From Micromonospora sp. NBC_01699 (lineage in GTDB: Bacteria > Actinomycetota > Actinomycetes > Mycobacteriales > Micromonosporaceae), in the NCBI RefSeq assembly GCF_036250065.1, contig NZ_CP109199.1:6138001-6202000 (forward strand): 64,000 bases of DNA. The letters run 5' to 3'. The translations under genes were made by a program, and so were the position numbers. Positions 43,501 to 50,516 of the stretch are shown here, in pieces (the first letter of the stretch is position 1; each line of letters opens with the position of its first letter). The notes beneath the pieces are model-generated. The model made no database searches. It was not told where the DNA came from and worked only from the letters and a program-made list of their open reading frames with translations.

Positions 43501-44899
43501 CGAGCACGGCGACGTGGATCCCGTACCCCAGGCCCTTGTTGGCCAGTTCGGTGACCCTCGGCGTGAAGTCGTCGATCAGGGTGGCGAAGTCCTGCCAGCG
43601 ATCGACCACCAGGAAGACATCCGGGTACGGGCCGGAGTCGAGCGTGGCCCGCTTGGCGCGCAGGCTGGTGGGCGATTCCAGCTCGTGTTCGCGGAACAGC
43701 TGCTTGCGTCGCAGTACGTCGAGTTCGAGCCGGCCGAGCAGTTTGTCGACCTCGTCGACCTCGTCGTCGCCGACCACCGCCCGTACGTGTGGCAGCCGGC
43801 GCATCGGGCCGAGCCAGTTGCCGCCGGATTCGAGGCAGTAGAACGCCACCTCGCGGTCGGTGTGGGTGAGCGCGAGCCCGCCGATGATGCTGCGCAGCAG
43901 GGTGGTCTTGCCGGTGCCGGCGCGACCGACGAGCAGCAGGTGCCCCTCGGTGGAGGCGAGGTCGAGCCAGACCGGTTCACCGGCGGGTTGGTCGATCCGC
44001 TGAGCCTGTCCGATCGGCACCTTGAGCAGCCCGCGTCGGCGCCACTCGGTGGCGCACAGGGGTAGGTCGTCGCTGGGTTCGAGCGGGCCGAGCAGGTCGC
44101 CGAGGCGGACCTCCCGCTGGTCGCGGTGGCGGCGCTGCCGGTGGTGGCCGTCCCGGGACAGGGCGATGTGGATTTCGTCGCTGGCCCGGCCGAACTGGCA
44201 GGGTGACTGGTTCGGCGCCCGCTTCGGCAGTTCCAGCCGGACGTACCGCCAGAGGTCTTCCGGGGTGATCCGGCCGTTGCCGGTGATGTCGGCGGCCCCG
44301 GTGCTCAGGCCCTGGATGATCGTCTCGGTGAACGCGGACCGCAGCCGGGGGCTGATCTCGGTCGCCGGCCGACCGTCGTCGGCCCGTTCGACGGAGTTGG
44401 TGGCGGTGATGACATAGCGCCCGTTGCCGTTGCTCAGTCCCCCGTCGACGGGCTGCTCGTCGGTCGACTTGAGGCCCTCGGCGTCGAAGGCGCCGCTGTA
44501 GCAGCAGTCGAGCAGGATGACCGAGCCGGCCGTGTGGGAGTCGGCGAGCAGGTCGTGGATGAAGACGGAGGAGATGGCCGTCGACGACAGGGCGTCGAGC
44601 TCGGTGTTGGCGACCGCCAGGTAGAGCCGGCCCTGTCGGCCGCTGCGGATGCCGTGACCGGAGAAGTAGAGCAGGAACAGGTCTTCCGGCCCGACCGTAC
44701 GCAGCATGGTCTCGATCGCCCGCTCGACCGCGCTCTTGGACTCGTTCTCCAGCAGTACGGTGTGGTCGAACGCGCCGACGTCGGCGTCCGCCAGCAGACT
44801 GCGCAGGTCACGGGCCTCTTCGCGGGGCGAGTAGAGGTCCGCCAGCGACTCGTCGGTGTACCGGTCGTTGGCGATCAGCAGGGCGAGGCGCTGTCCCAT
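40523..44899 (-). CDS. Caspase-like protease fused to four FtsK/EccC-type ATPase modules
   Basis: 1458 residues in one uninterrupted frame, ATG at 44899, 6 nt after the EACC1 stop. Residues 1-250 are a caspase (peptidase C14) domain: YFSGHG with His82 and LLDCCYSG with Cys133 preceded by Asp131, followed by YVITATNSVERADDG. Four P-loops follow: GRAGTGKT (325-332), GATGSGKS (656-663), GAPRSGKS (972-979) and GDAECGKS (1258-1265). Only the second module has a standard Walker B (VVCDE, Glu770) plus LIDYKGGATFGPL, as in the active ATPase 1 of type VII EccC. The EccC membrane segments and stalk are absent. Predicted to be a soluble NTP-driven protease effector of a conflict system. Confidence 0.9.
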   Translation of the reverse strand: MGQRLALLIANDRYTDESLADLYSPREEARDLRSLLADADVGAFDHTVLLENESKSAVERAIETMLRTVGPEDLFLLYFSGHGIRSGRQGRLYLAVANTELDALSSTAISSVFIHDLLADSHTAGSVILLDCCYSGAFDAEGLKSTDEQPVDGGLSNGNGRYVITATNSVERADDGRPATEISPRLRSAFTETIIQGLSTGAADITGNGRITPEDLWRYVRLELPKRAPNQSPCQFGRASDEIHIALSRDGHHRQRRHRDQREVRLGDLLGPLEPSDDLPLCATEWRRRGLLKVPIGQAQRIDQPAGEPVWLDLASTEGHLLLVGRAGTGKTTLLRSIIGGLALTHTDREVAFYCLESGGNWLGPMRRLPHVRAVVGDDEVDEVDKLLGRLELDVLRRKQLFREHELESPTSLRAKRATLDSGPYPDVFLVVDRWQDFATLIDDFTPRVTELANKGLGYGIHVAVLDRSWRTIPEELLELPQSRIETRLTQPHESLVNPDHAGRLPANVPGWAVHGRQTFRIALPDLSLREVDGEAEPVDGAPDGAAALVSTIAEAWAGLVVVDGPTMPSGIGARPRELVPPNNGPVDPVPPPDEVLTVLGIPDYSVLADFTGDSTPVGPDYLRVPIGLDDEGEPVLLDIKEAAQEGDGPHGLVVGATGSGKSELLRTLVAALAMRHTTEELNFVLIDYKGGATFGPLGELPHTIAQITHLAEDLSLVDRMTDVLESELQRRQQMLRAAGHLGSRWEYDRTRQTNPTLAPMPSVLVVCDEFSELLSARPEFVEVFIRIGRMGRALGVHLLLASQRIEEGRLRGLENHLSYRIGMRTFSSAESRAVLGVADAYELPNAPGHGYLKANTVLTRFRAGYVSGPYQVRTAPTGDDEPLGPTVLDVVIRRLRDARPPAHRIWLPPLGDPPGLDSLMELVTDARLGLGALEREPLTVPVGMVDLPREHRQDRLLLDLTRPAGNVAVVGAPRSGKSTLVASIIAGLALTHTPREVQFFCLDFGGGSLANLAELPHLSGLATRREPESVRRTVAEVEAVIDEREARFARLGIDSIGAYRRRRVAGEFPDDPFGDLFLVADGWSALRQDYEELEQAIALLAARGPGVGVHVVLTAVRWTELRPALRDLLGIRLELRLTDPSDSEIDRRAARSVSAGGPGRGLSAEKLHFVAAAPRIDGRSGDGGLAEATVALARRIRDGWPGQPAPKVRLLPRTLTVADLARVVDPVRPGLPIGVNESALAPVYLEPSVDPHLLVFGDAECGKSNLLRHIARTIAARYTPAEARIVIADYRRSLLRAVEGEHLINYASSNQAFSEVLDQVRKVMQERLPATDITPAQLRDRSWWQGPDLYLLVDDYDLVATGGGNPLAALLDLLPQARDIGLHLILARRVSGVARAQYEPVLQRLRELESPGLLMSGNREEGAVFGSVRPTVLPPGRGTLVRHRDGVQVIQTVLAEP

Positions 44900-44905
44900 G
44901 GCGGA

Positions 44906-45334
44906 TCAGCGGCCGTCGCCCTCGACCGCGCGCGGTGCCGCCCCGGCACCCGCACCTGCACCTGCACCCGCACGGAGGATCTGTTCCAGCAGGGCGGCCA
45001 CGGCGGGGTCGTCGAGCCGGGTCGAGCCGGTGATCTCGATTTCGATCTCGCCGCTGCGCAGCCGGACCGACCGCGCGTTGACCCGGCCGATGTACGCGAC
45101 GGCGACCTGGGCGAGGGCCCCGATGGTGGCGGCCGAGAAGACGCCGCTGACCACGAGCATGCCGAGTTCCCACACCTGGGGTGACTTGCCGGAGCCCACG
45201 GCGGTCGAGCGGGCGGGCTCGACCCGCAACCCGCGGACGGTACGGAGGTCCTCGGCGAGCCCGTGCGCGAGGGCGTCGAGGCGTTCGGCCGCGATGGGTG
45301 TGTGCGGTTCGATCGCGACGGCGACCTCGGACAT
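44906..45334 (-). CDS. EACC1 (effector-associated constant component 1) family protein
   Basis: 142 residues, ATG at 45334 with GGGAGG 5 nt upstream. Order of parts: N-terminal ferredoxin-like half with EVAVAIEPHTP and LAEDLRTVRGLRVEPAR, a hydrophobic helix at about 56-83 (LGMLVVSGVFSAATIGALAQVAVAY would span it), then RSVRLRSGEIEIEITGS and a C-terminal Ala/Gly repeat. This is the pattern I know for EACC1, a small membrane-linked component encoded beside variable effectors in actinobacterial NTP-dependent conflict systems. Its partner here is the caspase-ATPase protein, encoded 6 nt downstream. It likely tethers or senses for that effector. Confidence 0.82.
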   Translation of the reverse strand: MSEVAVAIEPHTPIAAERLDALAHGLAEDLRTVRGLRVEPARSTAVGSGKSPQVWELGMLVVSGVFSAATIGALAQVAVAYIGRVNARSVRLRSGEIEIEITGSTRLDDPAVAALLEQILRAGAGAGAGAGAAPRAVEGDGR

Positions 45335-45433
45335 CGAAACCTCCCACGGTTCGTACGCGTCTACATTCAACACCAGTCGGGCTCGTCCGTTCGGGTGACG
45401 TATGCCGGTTCGGCCGGTGCCCCCGGCGACGAC

Positions 45434-45479
45434 GCCGATCAAACTTTTGCAGCCGCGAGCAAAAGTTACGGCGATCGGC
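45434..45479. promoter_or_regulatory. Long inverted repeat in the EACC1 / glycan-gene divergent region
   Basis: AACTTTTGC (45442-45450) and GCAAAAGTT (45459-45467) are perfect 9-bp arms with an 8-nt loop. Outside them GCCGATC (45434-45440) pairs with GATCGGC (45473-45479). It lies 100-145 nt upstream of EACC1 and 172-217 nt upstream of the secreted protein gene, so it may regulate either. The rest of 45335-45650 shows no gene. Confidence 0.6.
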
Positions 45480-45650
45480 TCGAAAGACGTAGAGATTTCG
45501 ACAGTGGTCGATTACTGTGACGCCAACATCAGCGTGACGTATCGGCGAAGTACATCGTCGGCGTGGGTGGCCTCCGAGTCGGTGTCTCCGGGCCATCCGT
45601 CGACAGCGTCGCGTGAGGACCGTCCCGTCCCACCACGCCCAGGAGACACC

Positions 45651-48600
45651 ATGGACAGACGATGGCTTCGCCATGCCCTCGCAGTCGCCTCCCTCACCCT
45701 GCTCCTGCCCGCCACCCTGCCGTCCCCCGCGACGGCGAGCCCGAGCCGCGCCGCCGGCCCGGTCTCCGCGCTCGCCGTACCGCCGCAGGAACCCGGCGTC
45801 ACACTGCGCGTCTTCGACGTACAGGTGCCGCTGGAGGAGATCTGCGTACTCAAGCCGGGGCAGACCCCGAACGTCGACAGGCTGATGCCGACGATCAACT
45901 GGACCACCACCGCGGACTTCGGCGGGATCGCCGACAACTTCGTCACCCAGGTGATCGGCAATATCAACATCACCCAGCCGGGGGCGTACAACTTCCGCCT
46001 CTACAGCGACGACGGGTCACGGCTGACCATCGACAACACGGTGGTCATCGACCACGACGGCCTGCACGGCGCCAACCCGCCGGTGGACGGCACGGTCACC
46101 CTCACCGCGGGCTACCACTCGCTGCGCATCGACCACTTCGAACGCGGCGCCGACCAGCAGATCACCCTGCACTGGCAGCCGCCGGGCGCCTCGTCGTACG
46201 TGTTGGTGCCCAACTCGGCGCTCAGCACCGACTCGGGCGTCGTACGGGTGACCGCCCCCGGCCAGAAGCAGTGTGAGGCGAGCACCGACACCCCGGGCGA
46301 CGGGCTGCCGCTGACCGGTGTGCACCCGAGCTACAACCTGACCAACCTGCGCCCGAACGGCTTCCAGCCGCAGGTGACCGGGATGGACTTCTTCCCCGAC
46401 GGCCGGCTGGCGATCACCACCTGGGGCGGCACCGACAACCTGCTCGGCGAGGTCTGGATCCTGGGCAACACGACCGGCAACACCGGCCCCGGCCAGGTGA
46501 CCACCCAGCGGGTGGCGAGCGGGCTGCGCGAGCCGCAGGGCATCAAGATCGTGGACGGCAAGATCTACGTGTCGGAGAAGCACCGGCTGACCGAGCTGAA
46601 CGACACCAACGGCGACGGGGTGACCGACAACTACCGTACGGTCGCCACCTGGCCGTTCGGCGGCAACTTCCACGAGTTCGGCTTCGGTCTGCTCTACCAG
46701 GACGGGTTCTTCTACCTCAACCTCTCCGTCTCGATCAACCTGGGCGGCAACACCACCGACCCGCAGCCGGCCCCGAACCGGGGCACCACCATCAAGGTGA
46801 ACCGGACCACCGGCGCGGTGTCGTACGTCGCGGGCGGTCTGCGTACGCCGCACGGCATCGGCTGGGGTCCGGAGGGCGGCATCTTCGTCACCGACAACCA
46901 GGGCGGCTGGCTCCCGTCGTCGAAGCTGTTGCACGTCAAGCAGGACCGGTTCTTCAACCACTACATGAACCCGGCCGGCCCGTTCGACAACCGGCCGGCG
47001 ACCGCACCGGTGCTGTGGATGCCGCAGAACGAGATCGCCAACTCGCCGAGCACCCCGGTCTACCTGAACAACGGCACCTTCGCCGGCCAGATGCTGATCT
47101 CCGACGTCACGTACGGCGGGATTCAGCGGGCGTACCTGGAGAAGGTCAACGGTGAGTACCAGGGCGCCCTGTTCCGGCTGACCCAGGGTCTGGAGGCCGG
47201 TGTGACCGAGCTGACCCAGGGGCCGGACGGCGCGATCTACGCCGGCGGCCTGGGTGCGGGCGGCAACTGGGGCCAGGAGGGCAAGCTCAGCTACGGCTTG
47301 CAGAAGCTGACGCCGAACGCGACGAGCACGTTCGACATGCTGGCGATGCGGGCGACGGCCACCGGCTTCGAGGTGGAGTACACCCAGCCCCTGTCGGCGG
47401 CGACCGCGGCGGCGCTGGCCACCTCGTACAAGGTGCAGCAGTGGCGCTACGTCCCGACCGCCGCGTACGGCGGCCCGAAGGTCGACCTCCAGACGCTGTC
47501 GGTCGCGTCGGCGAACCTGTCGGCGGACGGCAAGAAGGTGACCCTGGTCATCAATGGTCTCCAGCCCGGTCGGGTGGTCTACCTCCGATCGCCCCAGCCG
47601 TTCACCTCGAACACCGGCCAGTCGCTGTGGAGCACCGAGGCGTGGTACACCCTGAATAACATCCCCGGCACCACCGCCCAGACGAACCTGGCGCTGGGTA
47701 GGCCGGCCACCGCCGACTCCTCGTGCAAGGCCGACGAGGGTCCGGCGAAGGCGGTCAACGGCAGCGTCACCGGCGGTGTGCTGGACAAGTGGTGCTCGAC
47801 CGGCACCGGCAAGTGGCTCCAGGTCGACCTGGGCCAGACCCAGTCGGTGAACCGCCTGGTGGTGCAGCACGCCGGGGCCGGTGGCGAACAGACCACCTGG
47901 AACACCCGCGACTTCACGCTCGCGACCAGCACGAACGGCACCACGTGGTCGACCGTCGCCACGGTCACCGGCAACACCGCCTCGACCACCACCCACAACA
48001 TCACCCCGGTCCAGGCCCGATACGTCCGGGTCAACATCACCGCGGGCGAGCAGGCCGGCAACACCGCCCGGATCTACGAATTCGAGGCGTACGGCGCCGC
48101 CGCACCGCCGCCGGCCACGAACCTGGCCCTGGGCAGGCCGGTGACCGCCGACTCCTCGTGCAACGCCGACGAGGGCCCGACGAAGGCGGTCAACGGCAGC
48201 GTCACCGGCGGCGGCACCGACAAGTGGTGCTCGCTGGGCGCGTCGAAGTGGCTCCAGGTCGACCTGGGCCAGAGCCAGACGGTGAGCCGCCTCGTGGTCG
48301 CGCACGCCGGCGCCGGGGCTGAAAACACCGCCTGGAACACCCGCGACTTCACGCTCGCGACCAGCACGAACGGCACCACCTGGACAACCGCCGCCACGGT
48401 CACCGGCAACACCGCCTCGACCACCACCCACAACATCACCCCGGTCCAGGCCCGATACGTCCGGCTGAACATCACCGCGCCGACCAGCACCACCGACAAC
48501 GCGGCCCGGATCTACGAATTCGAGGCGTACGGCACCGCCGCACCGCCGCCGACCCGGATCAACCTGTTCGACGGCACGAACCTGTCGAACTGGGAACACA

Positions 48601-49136
48601 CCAACGGCGCGGCGGCGACATGGCCGGTGGCGAACGGTTCGGCCGAGGTGCTCGGCGGGGACCTGCGGACCAAGCAGAGCTTCGGCGACTTCAAGCTGCA
48701 CGCCGAGTTCTGGATCCCGAACCTGCCGCCGGAGGTGACCGGTCAGGCGCGCGGCAACAGCGGCATCTACCTCCAGGACCGGTACGAGTTGCAGGTGCTG
48801 GACTCGTTCGGCGACACCACCCCGGCCGACAACGAGTGCGGCGGTTTCTACCAGAAGCGGGCCCCGGACAGTAACCGGGCGACCGCGCCGGAGACCTGGC
48901 AGACGTACGAGATCACGTTCCGGGCGGCCCGCTGGAACGGTGCCACCAAGACCGAGAACGCCCGGGTGACCGTGGTCTGGAACGGCGTCACCGTGCACAA
49001 CAACGTCGAGATCAACGGGTCGACCGGTGGCGGTGCCGCCGAGAGCCCGGCGATCGGCCCGATCAAACTCCAGGACCACGGCGACGCAGGCGCCAACGTC
49101 CGTTACCGCAACATCTGGATCGAGCCTCAGAGCTGA
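45651..49136 (+). CDS. Large secreted carbohydrate-active protein: PA14, beta-propeller, two F5/8C, DUF1080
   Basis: 1161 residues, ATG at 45651 with AGGAG 5 nt upstream. Sec signal in the first 32 residues (RHALAVASLTLLLPATL). Then a PA14 domain (about 50-200; YNFRLYSDDGSRLTIDN), a glucose/sorbosone-dehydrogenase-like beta-propeller (about 220-590; MDFFPDGRLAITTWGG), two discoidin F5/8-type C / CBM32 domains (about 680-820 and 825-965) and a C-terminal DUF1080/3-keto-disaccharide-hydrolase-like lectin domain (about 970-1161; LFDGTNLSNWEH, GNSGIYLQDRYELQVLDSFG). A modular extracellular protein for binding and probably cleaving or oxidising a polysaccharide. Confidence 0.88.
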   Translation: MDRRWLRHALAVASLTLLLPATLPSPATASPSRAAGPVSALAVPPQEPGVTLRVFDVQVPLEEICVLKPGQTPNVDRLMPTINWTTTADFGGIADNFVTQVIGNINITQPGAYNFRLYSDDGSRLTIDNTVVIDHDGLHGANPPVDGTVTLTAGYHSLRIDHFERGADQQITLHWQPPGASSYVLVPNSALSTDSGVVRVTAPGQKQCEASTDTPGDGLPLTGVHPSYNLTNLRPNGFQPQVTGMDFFPDGRLAITTWGGTDNLLGEVWILGNTTGNTGPGQVTTQRVASGLREPQGIKIVDGKIYVSEKHRLTELNDTNGDGVTDNYRTVATWPFGGNFHEFGFGLLYQDGFFYLNLSVSINLGGNTTDPQPAPNRGTTIKVNRTTGAVSYVAGGLRTPHGIGWGPEGGIFVTDNQGGWLPSSKLLHVKQDRFFNHYMNPAGPFDNRPATAPVLWMPQNEIANSPSTPVYLNNGTFAGQMLISDVTYGGIQRAYLEKVNGEYQGALFRLTQGLEAGVTELTQGPDGAIYAGGLGAGGNWGQEGKLSYGLQKLTPNATSTFDMLAMRATATGFEVEYTQPLSAATAAALATSYKVQQWRYVPTAAYGGPKVDLQTLSVASANLSADGKKVTLVINGLQPGRVVYLRSPQPFTSNTGQSLWSTEAWYTLNNIPGTTAQTNLALGRPATADSSCKADEGPAKAVNGSVTGGVLDKWCSTGTGKWLQVDLGQTQSVNRLVVQHAGAGGEQTTWNTRDFTLATSTNGTTWSTVATVTGNTASTTTHNITPVQARYVRVNITAGEQAGNTARIYEFEAYGAAAPPPATNLALGRPVTADSSCNADEGPTKAVNGSVTGGGTDKWCSLGASKWLQVDLGQSQTVSRLVVAHAGAGAENTAWNTRDFTLATSTNGTTWTTAATVTGNTASTTTHNITPVQARYVRLNITAPTSTTDNAARIYEFEAYGTAAPPPTRINLFDGTNLSNWEHTNGAAATWPVANGSAEVLGGDLRTKQSFGDFKLHAEFWIPNLPPEVTGQARGNSGIYLQDRYELQVLDSFGDTTPADNECGGFYQKRAPDSNRATAPETWQTYEITFRAARWNGATKTENARVTVVWNGVTVHNNVEINGSTGGGAAESPAIGPIKLQDHGDAGANVRYRNIWIEPQS
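47682..48557 (+). repeat. Tandem 435-nt duplication encoding the two F5/8C domains
   Basis: Copies at about 47682-48116 and 48117-48557. They are nearly identical over long stretches, including about 70 nt without a difference ending at 48029 and 48465. They diverge in short blocks. The identity at DNA level suggests a recent duplication or gene conversion. Confidence 0.85.
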
Positions 49137-49146
49137 GGCCGGAACA

Positions 49147-49178
49147 GCGGCGCGGGGCCAACGTCGTCCCCGCGCCGC
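49147..49178 (+). terminator. Terminator of the large secreted protein gene
   Basis: GCGGCGCGGGG (49147-49157) and its perfect complement (49168-49178), 10-nt loop, 10 nt after the stop codon. No U-tract. Confidence 0.78.
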
Positions 49179-49197
49179 CACCCCCTCCCACTCCCTT

Positions 49198-49258
49198 GAT
49201 CATTGGGCTCTCAGGCACGTGGCACGCTGACGGCAGCGTGCCTCAGTGCCTAACGATC
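49198..49258. repeat. Long imperfect inverted repeat with nested hairpin
   Basis: Outer arms begin and end in GATC (49198-49201 and 49255-49258) and pair imperfectly over about 22 nt. A nested perfect stem GCACGCTG (49222-49229) / CAGCGTGC (49234-49241) has a 4-nt loop. It resembles the other GATC-bordered intergenic repeats of this window. Confidence 0.65.
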
Positions 49259-49348
49259 ATGGGTGCCGCTCCGGCCGTGCCCGGTCGCGGCGGCATCAGT
49301 CGCGGCGGCTTCGGGGGCGAGGGGATAGAGTGGGCGCGCGTCGTTGGT

Positions 49349-49406
49349 CGTCGGCTGTCCGGGGCGTACGACTCACACCGTTGACAGTGTGCACGGGCAG
49401 CCGACG
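49349..49406 (+). promoter_or_regulatory. Structured leader candidate upstream of the DUF1036 gene
   Basis: Nested stems: CGTCGGCTG (49349-49357) with CAGCCGACG (49398-49406) outside, CACAC (49374-49378) with GTGTG (49387-49391) inside, 165-222 nt before the GTG. It could be an RNA element or operator. I recognise no riboswitch class. Confidence 0.4.
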
Positions 49407-49570
49407 ATCACGTGCGAGGCGGCTGACGACTTCGCCGCACGGCACCGGCGTCCGGGATCTGCTCGGACAGCCCGACACACATTGACGATTGTCAGGTTCG
49501 GACCTTCCGATGGGTTCCGTGGCGGGTTCGACCACCGACCGGGGCTCGTCGGCCAACCGGAAGGACAATC

Positions 49571-50218
49571 GTGAGCCGATCCGACGACGCACCGATCAAC
49601 CGACGAACAGTTCTCCGTACGGGCGCCCTGCTCGGCCTGGGTGCCGGCGCCCTGCTCGGCACGGGTGCCGCCGAGGCGGGAACCCCGTCGACCGGCGGCA
49701 TCCCGCGCACCGACCCGACCGGGGCGTACGGCGACGCGCCGTCCCGCGAGGTCGCCCTCCGGTCGGGTCAACCCGCCACCGCCTCCGGGCTGTACGTGGA
49801 CCAGTCCCCCGGCCTCACCCCGGCGAGCACGGCCTTCGACCCGAAGGCGCGTCCGGAGCAGGGCGTCAACGTGACCCGGCGACTGTCGTTCCGCAACAAC
49901 TACGGTCCCCGGATCCAGTTCGTCATCGCCTACTACAGCCCGGTCACCTGTTCCGCCTGGGGACAGTGGGGAACCCGAGGTTGGTGGATCCTCGACGCCG
50001 GGCAGTCCGCCCTGGTCCTCATCACCGATGTCCGTACGGCGTACTTCTTCGCCGAGGCGGCGGACGGCGCCTTCTGGGCCGGCTCGGACCCGACCATGTT
50101 CGCGCCCGGTTTCGCCTTCGACTCGTGCATCTGGAGCCAGCGCATCGGCGACCGTCACCTGGGCCTGCGCGGCGTGGACATCAGCGCGGAGAACTACACG
50201 GTGAACCTGGTCCCCTGA
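49571..50218 (+). CDS. Tat-exported DUF1036-like protein
   Basis: 215 residues, GTG at 49571 with AAGGA 5 nt upstream. Tat signal NRRTVLRTGALLGLGAGALL with cleavage near an Ala-Glu-Ala. The mature part (about 95-190) matches the DUF1036 pattern: RLSFRNNYGPRIQFVIAYYS, WGTRGWWILDAGQSALVLI, VRTAYFFAEAADGAFW, then a C-terminal CIWSQRIGDRHLGLRG. DUF1036 proteins are exported beta-rich proteins of unknown function. The gene follows the glycan-active protein but after a terminator, so it is probably its own unit. Confidence 0.75.
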   Translation: MSRSDDAPINRRTVLRTGALLGLGAGALLGTGAAEAGTPSTGGIPRTDPTGAYGDAPSREVALRSGQPATASGLYVDQSPGLTPASTAFDPKARPEQGVNVTRRLSFRNNYGPRIQFVIAYYSPVTCSAWGQWGTRGWWILDAGQSALVLITDVRTAYFFAEAADGAFWAGSDPTMFAPGFAFDSCIWSQRIGDRHLGLRGVDISAENYTVNLVP

Positions 50219-50247
50219 GGCGACCGCCGCGACGGACCCTCGGATCC

Positions 50248-50283
50248 CCTGCTGCACGTACGCGGCCAGCGGCGTGCAGCAGG
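50248..50283. terminator. Bidirectional hairpin terminator
   Basis: CCTGCTGCACG (50248-50258) and CGTGCAGCAGG (50273-50283) form a perfect 11-bp stem with a 14-nt loop, 30 nt past the DUF1036 stop and 36 nt past the stop of the convergent small gene. Confidence 0.75.
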
Positions 50284-50318
50284 TCGCGGACCGGCCCGGA
50301 GGGTCGCCTCCCGGTCGG

Positions 50319-50516
50319 TCAGCCGGCGGTGCGCTCGGCCATCAGGCCGCTGGCACGCACCCGGGTCGCCCAGGTGAGTTGGGGGCAGCCGTCGGGTGTG
50401 CACTGCCGGCAGGTGCCGGGTTGCCAGGGGTTGCTGCCGGGCTGGTGTTGCTGCCAGGTCAGGTCGGCGGAGGTACGGATAACGCCAGCGTTGATCGGCT
50501 CCAGGTTGCGGCTCAT
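50319..50516 (-). CDS. Small Cys-rich conserved hypothetical protein
   Basis: 65 residues, ATG at 50516; the nearest AGGAG is some 15 nt away, so the initiation signal is weak. Third codon positions are almost all G/C, which supports a real gene. The centre reads PGTCRQCTPDGCPQLTWATR, with three Cys that could bind metal. Short actinobacterial proteins with a C-x-x-C-x-x-x-x-C and CPQLxWA segment are common and of unknown function. Monocistronic, sharing the terminator at 50248-50283. Confidence 0.6.
   Translation of the reverse strand: MSRNLEPINAGVIRTSADLTWQQHQPGSNPWQPGTCRQCTPDGCPQLTWATRVRASGLMAERTAG

Noticed and set aside
40523-44899. Type VII secretion locus or chromosome-segregation FtsK
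   Set aside because: No WXG100, EccB, EccD, EccE or mycosin gene is present, and the protein lacks the membrane helices and stalk of EccC and the gamma DNA-binding domain of FtsK.
40523-44899. Caspase-ATPase fusion as a sequencing or assembly artefact
   Set aside because: The frame is uninterrupted, codon use is uniform across the junction near residue 260, and the linker is continuous, so an artefact would need a precise in-frame join.
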